DNA from: Glycine soja
Taxonomy: Eukaryota > Streptophyta > Magnoliopsida > Fabales > Fabaceae
Direction: 5' to 3'
DNA: 64,000 nucleotides
NCBI RefSeq assembly: GCF_004193775.1
Contig: NC_041008.1
Coordinates: 9,006,731-9,070,730, forward strand
Shown: positions 1-11,300 of the stretch, piece after piece
Position numbering within the stretch: position 1 is the first letter of the stretch
How the letters are laid out: each line of letters starts with the position of its first letter
Notes under the pieces: generated by a model
The model's database searches: none
Seen by the model: the letters and a program-made list of their open reading frames with translations, nothing else
What the model was told of the DNA's origin: nothing
Made by a program: the position numbers and the translations under genes

Positions 1-780
1 TAGAGGGACCAAAAAGATCCATATGTAAAAGTTGTAGGGGTTGAGTTGTAGAAATAATATTCTTTGATTTGAAGGAAACCCTTAGTTGTTTTCCTTTTTG
101 ACATGCATCACATAATCTATTTTTTAAAAATTTGAGTTTTGGTAAACCAATAACTAAATCCTTAGAAAATATTTTATTTAAATGTTCCATGTTTATATGA
201 GCAATTGTTCTATGCCATAACCAAGAATCATCATTTTTACTAAGAAAATATTGAGCATGATTTGATATTTTATCTAAATTTATCATGTATACATTATTAG
301 TTCTATAACCTATATGTTTTATATTTTTATCATGTTTATTTTCAATAACACAATTATGAGAGTCAAATGATACTAGAAAGTCTTTATCACATAATTGACT
401 AACACTTAGTGGACTATGTTTTAGACCATCAACAAGTAAAACATTTTCAATGGAAGTAGATGAATTCATACCTATTTTTCTTACTCCAAAAATTCTACCT
501 TTTTTGTTGTCGCCATAAGTCACATGTCCACTATTCTTGGAAGAAATATGAGTGAATTTTTATGCATCTCTCATCATGTGTTTAGAGCATCTGCTATCAA
601 TGTACCAACTTTTCTTCAAAGAATCCTATATAATCATATTTATGACTTAGGTACCCAAACTTTCTTGGGTCTTTGGAACCCATGTCATTTTAATATTATT
701 ACTATTTTTCCTAAAATAGCAAGACACATTACTACTTGTTTGCCTAATAATTTGTCTCATAGGATAAGCTATTACTTCTA
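1..780 (-). pseudogene. Ty1/copia polyprotein fragment (protease end, GAG-pre-integrase, start of integrase)
   Basis: Read on the minus strand, 1-520 is an open stretch with the order expected of a copia polyprotein. It has the protease-to-integrase linker (GHVTYGDNKKGRIFGV, then NVLLVDGLKHSPLSVSQLCD), a GAG-pre-integrase zinc motif (WLWHRTIAHIN followed by CDACQKGKQ), and the start of the integrase core (LLHMDLFGPS) at the window edge. Upstream of this an in-frame stop interrupts the segment after CSKHMMRDA, and further stops follow towards position 780, so the copy is dead. The rest of the integrase and the reverse transcriptase would lie left of position 1. No LTR is visible inside the window. 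The family call is firm; the exact upstream limit is not. Confidence 0.85.
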
Positions 781-2240
781 ACTGTAGCAATGAAAATTTG
801 TAAACAAAAATGCAGGGTCTAATTTTTCTAAGCTAATAAATTCATTGTCATAAACTTATAATATATTCTCAAACCAACCTATACCTTGTTTTGTAACACA
901 CAAATATGGCTTGCCTAAAAGCCAAATGATATATTTCATACTCAAGTTGTCAATTTTTACTCGTGCTTCTTACTGAATTTTATTACATCTCTTGTAAATT
1001 TGGTTTGGCTTCTATCCAAAAACAACTGACATTTTCATCTTTTATTTCTTGGCAAAAAGAAATTAAAGAGCTACGTGAAAAACATAAAAGTCTTATTAAA
1101 AAGATTGCAACCTCAAACAGAGGCTCCGGAGGCTTGCTGAGGAGTGTCTGGAGACTATCAATGAAAACGAGGCCCTAGAGGTCCATCATTTTAACTCCAT
1201 CACATATTTGTTGAACTATTTATCGTTTATTCAACTAAAGTTCTTAGGTTCTTGCTAAATGGTTGTGGTCTTTGTGTAATTGGAAATGGAATATCCAAAA
1301 GCAAATGTGATAGGCCTGACACTATATTGAAACTCAATTTAAGGGAATGAATCTGAGTATCTTTCACTTAGAATGTAGTTTTTGGACAAACCTATGCAAC
1401 AACCATCAACTCTAATATCTCTTATGCATCCAAAAGCAAAAAACATATCCATGAATGGACTAAGAGATAAACCACAATATCTTGTATCAAAGCCTTGCAG
1501 TCTGTGTTGTTATCTTACTGACATGGTTCTCACCTAATCAATTTCTTATCAATGTATTTGTATCCTACCTTTATACAAGTTTGCCATTTGGTTAAGAACT
1601 CTTCATGCTATATACTTGTTATTTTCTACATTTCATTTTATAAAAAAATAATTTAATCTCACTAGGTGAGATTAAACTACATGTCACCTTTAGTCTTGGT
1701 CAGAAATCAATTTCTTTGAAAAACCTACCAACGATCTAACTATATAGGTGTTGGGTATGAAAATACAAGCAACCATTAACTAAGTTCACTGCTTATAGCA
1801 AACAAACAATACTAATAGTAACAAACATGTGCACACTTCATCAAGGTACAAGGTTAAAGCCAAAAATTAAAAAGAGCACACACCTTCAACAGTGGGGTAG
1901 GGCACGACGGGGCATACGTGGCACGGGATGCTTGTTTAGGGTTTAGGTCTGACTTCAGCGGGGTGGCATGGCCAGGATGTCATTGACGACACATGGTGGG
2001 ATGACAAAACACACAATCTCAGCTTTGAGGTTGTCAGCTTCGTCTTTGGGTTCAAAACGCGTAGGCTATGTTCAAATGCTAACAAACACAAAATATTTTT
2101 TGTCAAAAACAAAAAACATTTATTATACATACAACTTTTTTTTTCTAAATTAACAAAGACGGTTTTCTGCTGACACCCGTCGTAGAATGAAATCTTCAAA
2201 TTATGAAAATGCCATCGCGTCCTACCTATAAAGTCGGGTG
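781..2240. other. Non-genic stretch, repeat-like, probably CACTA interior
   Basis: No convincing coding sequence is visible. Short open frames at 963-1178 and 1968-2153 show no family features. The right-hand part, with GC-rich patches around 1890-2050, leads into the CACTA terminus at 2346 and is probably the interior of that element or older repeats nested in it. Confidence 0.4.
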
Positions 2241-2346
2241 TCATGGACCGTCATAGTTGTATTGGCGTTAATTACAAAAATGTTATCGAGTCACATTCTA
2301 AGATAGTTCTAGAATATGCGTCTTAAAAAATGATTTTTTTTAGTAG
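2241..2346. mobile_element. CACTA DNA transposon, right terminal end
   Basis: The reverse complement of this end begins CACTACTAAAAAAAATCA, the characteristic CACTA terminus. It then matches base for base over much of its length the left end seen at 25025 (shared ATTCTAAGA, TTAGAATGTGAC and ACATTTTTGTAATTA blocks). LRK10L kinase-homologous sequence starts within three bases of the tip, so the element sits inside a former kinase exon. The other terminus was not found and may lie left of the window. A 3-bp target duplication cannot be assigned without it. Confidence 0.7.
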
Positions 2347-2348
2347 TG

Positions 2349-2949
2349 ATATCAAATTGCAAAGAGCATAGTTCGAGGATTAGAATACTTGTATAGGCCA
2401 ACACTTGAATTTTACACTTTGATATAAAACCACACAACATTCATTTGGATGAAAATTCCTTTCTCAAGATATTTGATTTTGAGTTAGCTAAACTCTGTCC
2501 TAGGAATGAAAGCATTATAGCCATGTCAAATGCTAGAGGAACAAAGAGGTACGTAGCTCCAAAAATATAGAGTAGACATATTGGAGGAGTTTCACATATA
2601 TATGATGTTTATAGCTATGAAATGATGTTGTTAGAAATGGTTGAGGGAGGAAGAACATTAATTTTGAAACTAGTCATACAAGTGAGATATACTTCCCACA
2701 CTGGGCATACAACAAACTTGACTTGGACAATGATTTGAGACCAGGCATGGTGATGACCATAGAAGAAATGAGATTGCAAAGAGATTGGAAATAGTGGGTT
2801 TTTTGTTCACTCAAATGTTTCCAAATGGTAGACCTACAATAAGTAGAGTGATAGATATGTTGGAAGGGAACATGAGTTCCCTAGAAATTCTTCCAAAACC
2901 TTTGATTTCTTCTCCCACTAGCTCAGTACCAGAATCTTCCATTCCTTGA
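2349..2949 (+). pseudogene. LRK10L-type receptor kinase pseudogene, C-terminal half of the kinase domain
   Basis: Homology to the kinase exons of genes A and B runs from the helix before the catalytic loop to the C-terminal tail. Recognisable pieces are HFDIKPHNIHLDEN, the DFG region altered to DFE (FDFELAKLCPRNESI), and APE altered to APK followed directly by a stop. Near the end come MLEGNMSSLEIL and a tail ending in a stop at 2947-2949. Several frameshifts and stops break the frame, for example before HFD and after GGVSHIYDVYSY. The 5' part of the gene is missing because a CACTA terminus abuts it. The 3' flank resembles that of the fragment at 24604, so the two are probably related copies. 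Confidence 0.85.
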
Positions 2950-3422
2950 AATTAATTCCAATCTGTTGTGTTTTTGGTAAACTTTCCAAATTATACTGTA
3001 AAATGAATCACTCTTTACAAGAAAACATTCTAATTTTTTCAATAACTTAACTTTGGAAGAGGAATTACAAATATGGCACCATCATATTTCAGTTATCATA
3101 TCTTTTTCTACATCGTTTCATCCGTGCAATTGTTAAAATTTATGACAGAGGAAGCATTTGTGTCTTTCCTAATAAAAGATTAGACATAAATTGGCTTGTG
3201 AGTCTCATTGGTTGATTGTTTGGATCAGAACGACACAAATGACTTTAGCATTGGTTCTATTCTCTCACACTCTTATTTCATTTTCAGTTAGTGCTCATTT
3301 TGAATTTACCAAAGAAGAATGTTGATTGGTTAAGTCCCGATACAAAGAGATGATTCATCTTCAATTGTTGGTTCAAAATCCATTGCTTAATATCAAATTT
3401 AGAAATAATTTATAGTGAAGCA

Positions 3423-4506
3423 TGATCGAGGCCGTACCCGAATCAAATAAACATTAAAAATGCAATATCTAGGAAGTCATCCTAGGTCGTCTCCCAACGA
3501 GCAATGATCAACCAAACGTTCATAATAGATAGTGATAAAAAAGTAACGAATTGGGGGGGGGGGGTTGTTTGTTTTTGTAAATTAAACAACAAGCAAAATT
3601 TAATTAGAAAATAACAGAATTTAAACATGTTGTTCCCTCTTGATTCACAAGCAAGTCTCTTATCCTAGATTACGAGGATTTATCCCTAACCAGTTCAACC
3701 ACTTAATCCAACCCTAAATTAAATTACTAAGCGAAAATTAAGATAAGGTTGTCATTATCTGATTAAGCAACACATACACCAATTAATCATGAACGAAACT
3801 GATCATTAAGCATGAACGTAAATTAAGCGCAGAGACAATTAATCAAACACTAAGTATGCATGGATTAATAGCAACAAATATAGAGTAATTGGTGAAGAGG
3901 AAAAACTGATCAGAATTCAATAGTAATAACAAAACCTCAAAGAGAGTTGTGCTTGATCCTCAAGAGAAAACAATGTTGGAGACTTAGCCTTCCATTAATC
4001 AGTGAAAATGAAATTGTAGATTGAAGCAGAAACGAAATTGCAAAAAATGAATTTTATTCTACGTGAACAGTGCGCATGAACAGTAAAAACTAGAATTCTA
4101 AAATCCTAGAATTATTCTCCTCTTCAAAAACTCTCTAAACTAAAACCATGGTGCTGCTATATAGGTCCTCAGCCCCAAAGCTTACAAATTTGTTTTAAGT
4201 CCAAGCCCATAAAATAAAATCTGGACAAGATAAGATAAGATTGGATGAAATAAAATCTAGATGAAATAAAATCTGGATAAGATAAGATTTGATAAAAATA
4301 AAATTGTCTGCTCTCTTCAAGTCCAAACTCAATTCCGGATTCAAGCCCAATTTCTTATAATTCTCCTGAAATTAAATTAAAAACACAAAATTAGTCAATT
4401 AGGCCCAAATGATAAAACTGCATTATTAATTTGACAATTAAGGCTAATCAGTAATTAAAAAGGTGACAAAAATAGTTAAGAAATAGGAGAAAATAATGAC
4501 ACATCA
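3423..4506. mobile_element. Solo LTR of an LTR retrotransposon with 5-bp target-site duplication
   Basis: The 1,084-bp segment begins TGATCGAGG and ends GACACATCA, so it has TG...CA ends. It is flanked by perfect AAGCA repeats at 3418-3422 and 4507-4511. There is no internal coding region, primer-binding site or second LTR. This is the structure left when unequal recombination between two LTRs deletes the body of an element. It contains a G12-13 homopolymer near 3551 and many GATAAGATAA-like repeats around 4220-4300. The family was not determined. Confidence 0.85.
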
Positions 4507-5365
4507 AAGCACAACAACATTAATTCATAGAACATGTTTAGTAATATATAAAGGATTATAAAGGAAGATTTCAGGAAACGTTGCTAAAACTAAAGTCAAT
4601 GTTCAAATTTTTTTAGCCAGTTGTATGAATTCAGACGTATGAATCATCCTTATATATAGGGACACCTGAGAACAGAAACACCAAATCATGAATAACTGGA
4701 GAAAAAATTCAGAGAATGTGATACCTTTTACCCCCCACATATATGTACTAATAATAAAAGGAACAAGAAATTAGGATTAATTATAAAATTTTAGAACACA
4801 TTTAAATAAAAGCATTTCAAAAGGATAAAAGACTCACATTCATTTCACTATTACCAAATAAAATTTATCAGAAATATTATTTTTGCTCAAAACATCATGT
4901 AATTAAACAAAACTCATACCTCAATGTCATATCATATTAGAACATTGTATCCCGACGTCCTTTAACACAAGGTTCCTTAAAGTAATTCACCTAGTCATCT
5001 GTCACGAATACAAAGTTTGAGATCATCACAGGATCCAAACACAAACAACACACAGGGAATGAGTTATCACATTCCTAATTAATAGAGAGAAATAAGACAT
5101 GTAAACATAAACGAAATACATATCATATAAACGAAATACAACTTACTTAAACATAGTTCACGTCATTCCACCACTTTGTCGCATAACATCACATCATAAC
5201 ACAACACGTCTCATTCATTTTCACGATATTCACATACTCAAGGATCAAAACACAATATCACTAAATCAATCAATATCGATCAATGCACAAGCGTTATGCA
5301 AAAGATACACTAAGATTCAATCCTATATGCAATGTGGTACCATGTCAGTGAAAAACCTCGTTGGG
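4507..5365. other. Intergenic, LRK cluster-derived flank
   Basis: No gene is seen. 4512-4720 is recognisably similar to 55285-55440 (shared TTATAAAGGAA and TCAGGAAACGTT blocks), the region upstream of an LRK10L1 ectodomain exon. 4720-4800 matches 24945-25020 (shared CACATATATGTACTAATAAT). The stretch is therefore made of duplicated pieces of this cluster. Confidence 0.5.
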
Positions 5366-7260
5366 CACCTAAAAGTATATGACAAGACAAAGCACACACT
5401 AGTAATGCAGGTCACTCTTACTAGGTAAAATCATAGGGAGACCAATTAGGATCACGCTGTTTTACGAGAATGTTCCAATCATGTGGGATCGACACATGCT
5501 TAAAGGAGCACTCAAACCGGGTGTATTTACCCCGAAGACATAAACTCCAAAAAGTCCTTCAAGGCCTCTCCCTCCTAATTCAGGTCCAACCCAGAAAATA
5601 TTTTAGCACATAAACTCTATCTATGAATTGTACAAAATACACAACTCCTCAATTGTTTTCAAAATAATTTTATCTTGTCGCGCTTGTGATTAAACTTGTC
5701 GGGTCCCCATAGTAGTTTCCATTACAATATTCATTGCACATTAACTCGTCGCCCTTAAAGGGTCTTATACTCGTGTGATTATATGATTCATAGCTCACAA
5801 CTCAATGCACACATATATTACAAGTCAATACATACTCAATTTACCTTAGCCTCAATCACAATGGTATAATCCCAAAGTAGCATGTTATCACACCTCATGA
5901 ATGATATACACTTCACGTATGAATTATGCAATACACGCAACTGCTCAATTGTTTTCAAAAATCATTTTAACTTGTTGAGCCTCAAAGTGATTCAACTCAT
6001 CAGATTCCTATAGTGGATTCCATCACAATAGTCATCGCGCAAAAACTCGTCGCCCTTAGAGGGTCTTATAATTGTGTGATTGTACAGTTCATAAATCATA
6101 ACTCAATACATACAAAATTTCAATACACATGTATCTCACCATTCATCACAAGTTCAATTTGTCACTTACTCAAAATTTGAATCACCATTTCATAATCTCA
6201 ATATAAAAATTTATACAAAAATGTTTTTCACAACATGGAGACTAAAATCCCTCAAACAATTTTTCACTATCATATTAAAATAAATGAATCAAAATCATAG
6301 TTCAAAAATACGAAAACAACAAGAACACTCAATTTTATCAACCAATTTGCATCAGGACATCAATTAGTCCGCCAAACAAAACAATATTGTATTTATAATT
6401 GTAAAGGAAAATTATAATTCAATAAACATCCTAAAATAAGCCTTAATTTAATCTTCTAAGGATCCTTATTTATGTTCATTCTATCCCCAATTGCGATGAA
6501 TTCATCCATTACCTCTAAGAGGGTTTATGTGTGTAGTTCTACAGTGATAGCAGTGTCTCTAATAGTTTCCTAAAATTCCTCAAGCTTTTCCCTAGTTTGC
6601 TTTATTAGGGTTTCAGGTGTTAGAAAGAAGGGGAAGAGATTGTAGCCTCTATTTCACTATCAATTTGTGAGACTAATTTATCTTTGCAGAAACATTATTT
6701 CACAAGTCCCAATGGTGAGACTATGCGAAAATGAGTTGCAAAGGTGATGTTCAAAATTCACAACGATTAAGAAGTTTGGGATCGTAGTTTTACTGGTACA
6801 AATTTGAGTGTATGCGAGAAAAGAGAAAACTCAGTGCGAGAGAAATTTCTTTCACCGTAGACATTATCTTTAAAATGCCAACAATGGATGTGTGTGGAAA
6901 TAAATTTTGAACCTCGTGTTCAAATTTCACGTCAGTCCAACAGTTAACAAGTCTTAGATCGTCATTTCACTGAGACATATTTAAGTGTATGCGGGAAAAA
7001 GAGAGGGTTTTGAGAGAGAAAGAAGGGAAAATAAAATTTGAGAGGAAGAGAAAGCATAGAGATGTATCGTCTGAAACATGAGCTCTCTATTTATAATTAG
7101 GGTATTCTAAGCCTATTATTTACTCTATTTATTTATTTATTTTATAAAAAAGAATTCTATTTTATTTTCTATTAAATAAATAAATAAAATATTTTTTTAG
7201 TTTCTTTCAAACTATTATTTGAATTAATAAAATTAATTTTTGCTTATATTTAATTAATTT

Positions 7261-8259
7261 TCTTATTGACACCACCAAATGTAGACCTTGTGTATGAGCT
7301 GTCAAGAAGAAACCACCTAATTAAGAGTTGAAATGTGCAATCAACGACTAATGACTCAAGTTTTTCTCTTAGAGCATCTTCTGTAATTTAAGTAATTTAA
7401 TGTCACTTCATATATATTTTGTTTTAATGCATGGTATAATTTTAAGTAAAACTCTTAAATTATTCTCTTAAATGATAAGAAAATATTTTTTATTCATAAG
7501 CAATAGTTACTTATATAAGCAAACAGTGCTTAATTTTAAGGAATTCAATATAACACATAGATTACTTCTGATGGTAAAAAAAAAAAAAAAAAAATCAAAC
7601 ATGGGTGTCTAAAAATAAACAACTTGATAAAGAATGTTGAAGATGTTCCAAGTCAGGTTAACAAACGTAACTATGACTCAATTTTTTATTAATTCATATT
7701 TATGAAGCAACAGGTTTGATAAATTTTAAATAGGAGAGAAACTTGGGAGATTCAGATAAATTTAGTCCACAGCATTTTGAGAGGAAGGAGGATGATGGCA
7801 TCCGCAAATGGTGGATTAATTGAGCTTTAGAGCTGACAACTGAGAATGATGAGGCCGAAATTCAAGGAGGCAACAATGCATGGCACCAATCAATACTCTA
7901 ATGTAGTAGAGATGAAGCTAATTACCATAAAGACACGATTATGTGGAATTTGCTCAATCAGATAAAAGAGGGGAGGAAGCAATTAATGGATCGGTTATTG
8001 TGCCATTAATTACCCTGCAAGCAATAATCCAATGTGAATGAGTAGTAACAATGAATTGAATGCAACAAAAAAGAAAGAAAAAACTGATGATACAGTATGT
8101 ACGCAAGTCAACACCCGAGACTTATACGGACCATCAGAGGAGGACAAAGTTTAAGTTAGACTTATCTTTATAACCTAAAATAAAAACAAAATAAGTAAGC
8201 ACTATAATGAAAAAATAATTATAATTTTTATATGATTTTTTTATTTATTTCTTTTTATA

Positions 8260-8311
<52 letters not shown>

Positions 8312-8371
8312 CCTGCGACACTTAGCTCAACTTTATCATTTTGTATGCGTTGAAACTCGTCGTCTTTCCAC
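7261..8371 (+). promoter_or_regulatory. Putative upstream/promoter region of gene A
   Basis: AT-rich non-coding DNA leads directly to the exon 1 ATG at 8372. It is conserved with the equivalent region of gene B (about 32880-33995). No coding sequence is visible. The long TA microsatellite at 8263-8309 lies about 60 bp before the ATG, within any core promoter or 5' UTR. Individual elements were not assigned. Confidence 0.4.
8263..8309. repeat. (TA)n microsatellite just upstream of gene A
   Basis: About 23 uninterrupted TA units end roughly 60 bp before the gene A start codon. The equivalent place in gene B (about 33919-33930) has only about six units. Confidence 0.95.
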
Positions 8372-11300
8372 ATGTTCCGCACTCTCCTTCTCTTCCTCTT
8401 CTGCCCAACGGCCACACTTCTTCTTGCAAGTAGCAGTGATGTCAATTTAAACATTTCATCTGTGTTTAAGGGTACGTATTCCTTTGTAATAACATATAAT
8501 TTAACTTTTTAAAATAAACTTCTCGAGATGAAAATAATAAATAAACAAATGAAATGAATTTCTTGCATATAAATCATAGTTAATATGAGAGCAAGCTTCT
8601 GCATATTAACTTATATATAAGTTAATGCTAATTTATGAAAAAAAATAATTTATTTTCTTCTCTCTCAAGTGTTTATAGAAATGTTTATCTAACTTAACAT
8701 ATACATGCAGTTAAGTTTTTATTTTTATATTTGGTTTTCTCATAGTTAAGCTTTTTATATATATATATATTAAGGCCCTCGTAACACTCAAACTAGAGCA
8801 AGACAAGAGAAAAAATTGTCGACAAAGACAGTAAGGGGCGTCCCACTAAACTCGATTATGTCTTCATGGCGTACAATGATAGGAAAAGTATGCTATTTTG
8901 TTTGATTTTAATTTGCTTGATTCTAACTACCCACATTTAATGTTTATTGTTTGAGAAAATATTATATGAATTTGTTATTCAATCTGTGTTTGTAATAAAT
9001 TGTTAATTTTTTTAATAAATATCTTATTATATCAATCATTATTTTGTATTAGATGTCGACATAATTTCTTTTTATTACAATGATAATAAATAAAAATTAA
9101 GCATGTTTAGATGTACTATACTTTAGGAGAAGAAATATACCTTACGATTTAAATAATAATGTTAAAATAAATAAAAAGGAGATGTTTAATATAAAACAAG
9201 AATAAATCTTATAATTTTGACTCTCAAAAAAAATATTTAGATTTAAAGTTTAAAAGAGCATGTAGTGTCCATGTAACATATTTTGCACTATTAAATAATT
9301 ATACATTATTTTTTAAATACTTTTAACATGATTATTTTAAAAATGAATAAATTATCATACACAGTAGTAATTGGATAATAATATAAATATATTTACACTA
9401 CTATCATCATATATTATTTATTCTTAAATTCAGTATATATAAAAATTGATTGTTAACCAAAAAAATATTGTAAACAGATTGCAATAGTAGCTGTGACACA
9501 CGCTTAACAGCAAGTAATAGCGATGATTCTCCCAACGTGCTACGATCACTTGAGGAAAATGTAACAGGTATGGATTTTTCTTTCTTGTAAGAATAAATGG
9601 TCATTTTAGTACATGTAGTAGTCTATTGGCAATTTCATCTTTTGTAATATGAAAATTATTTATTTAATCTACAAATATCAAATTAAATATCCTTGATAAT
9701 TTGATACAATGGTTAAAATCTTTCCATCTCGGTTAACAAATATAGCCTACACTATTCACACTCATCCATGTGATAAGACAAGTGTGTAAAGTAGTTTTCA
9801 CGTCATTTTAAATTAAATTGTTACTTTTTTTTAATGTATTAATTTTCAAAACAATAAACATAACCGCTATACACAAATGAGTCAACACATGAATTTTATT
9901 AAGGATCAAGTACGGAAGGAATTTATATATTAGCCACGTCTTGGAGACATTAATCCAATTCTCACACACCAATTTATCATGCCAAAACTCAATAATTATC
10001 CCATTTCCCGCTTGCCACTCTAGCTTAGTTTTAATGAGGATACTTGCAAAAAGAAAGTGCCAACCCAAAAATTTCTCTTAAGTTCACTGGTGTGAAAGAA
10101 CAAACCCATTTTCCTAGGCATATAATTGTTTGGCTTGCTTGAGCAAAACAGCTCTTTGGTTATACTAATTCTATCTGATTTAAAATCTACATATATAACA
10201 ACATAATATGTTCAAATTTTATAATCTAAATTAGTATATAGTTGATTGTAGAAAGCTTAGTGTAATTCAAAGTAATGGATTGGATATCTGAATCCTTAAA
10301 ATGTCCCTTTTCCATTAAAAAAACAATATAAAAAATTATTCATTCAAGTTTTTGAGTCTTTCATATTAAATTGTCATGGGGATTAAATTTTTCACAGTAA
10401 ATTAATGCATGTAAGATTCTAAATTTCTAATTAACTGATTAGCATTTAGCATAAAATTTTATTATTTTTAATTGAACAATTGAAATTTAAATAATTTATT
10501 AAACTCGTGATTCCCTAGTATCTAATATCATTAAAATTAAATCCTACATTTCACTTAATTCTAATTATTTTGTAAATATAATTTTATATGTATATCTTTA
10601 ACAATTAGTGGTAAAATCAAAAGTTATTAACACAAGTAATTTGCTATCCCTTTAATCAAGGTTTGGGATTCAATCTTCAATTTGGGGTAGAGTGACAACC
10701 GGAGGTCTCACTTTATTCCAAGAAATGGGCCGATCCGGAGGAGGGAGATTACATCTTCGGGTTATAAAAAAAAAAGTTAAATTATATTTTTAATCCTCAA
10801 TTTATCTCTAATTTTGATTTTGGTCCCTCTTTAAAATTATTTACAAATTTTGTCCTCTTATTTTATCCAATCATACAATCTTGAACCCCCAATCTAGAAT
10901 TGAATATTAACTATTACAAAAGAATGTTGACTACCATGTGTCATGTTCTTATTGGATGTCGAAACCATAGAAAATGAAATGTATTGTTGTTGTAATTGGT
11001 CAATCAGAACATGACATGTGACAATTATCATTCAATAAGAACATGACACGTGACAGTCAACATTTCTTTGTGACAGTTAATATTCAATTCTGGATTGGGG
11101 ACTAAAATTGTGTGATTGGATAAAATAGTAAAACAAAATTCGACAATAATTTTAAAGGGGGATCAAAATCGAAATTGGAGAAAAATTGAAGGACCAAAAA
11201 TACAATTTTACTAAAAAAATATTAGTTGTAGAAGAAAATTTACCCATGTATTACTAATTTTTTAATACAACCACCAGCAACAGCAAGAGCAAGAGCAACA

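Larger units (their letters stand above)
5366..9876. repeat. Duplicon 1, copy 1 (matches 30923-35550)
   Basis: This block is collinear with 30923-35550. It covers an unclassified repeat-rich segment (5366-7260), the upstream region (7261-8371) and exons 1-3 of gene A. Within the repeat-rich part, a unit of about 300 bp carrying CTCGTCGCCCTTA and GGGTCTTATA occurs twice (near 5745 and 6045). The two duplicon copies differ by scattered substitutions and small indels, including a much longer TA tract here. Similarity stops after CACAAATGA at about 9876, where sequence matching gene C begins. Confidence 0.85.

Noticed and set aside
1936..2244. 102-residue minus-strand open frame
   Set aside because: It lies inside the CACTA terminal region with no recognisable protein features.
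8232..8454. Open frames on both strands over the TA repeat (YIYIYI peptides)
   Set aside because: They are produced by the microsatellite. The real coding piece here is exon 1 of gene A from 8372 in another frame.
8772..8887. Alternative gene A exon 2 starting after TTAAG at about 8774
   Set aside because: It is open but ends in a different phase. Exon 3 would then hit a stop (GCT TAA), so the 8810 start was preferred.
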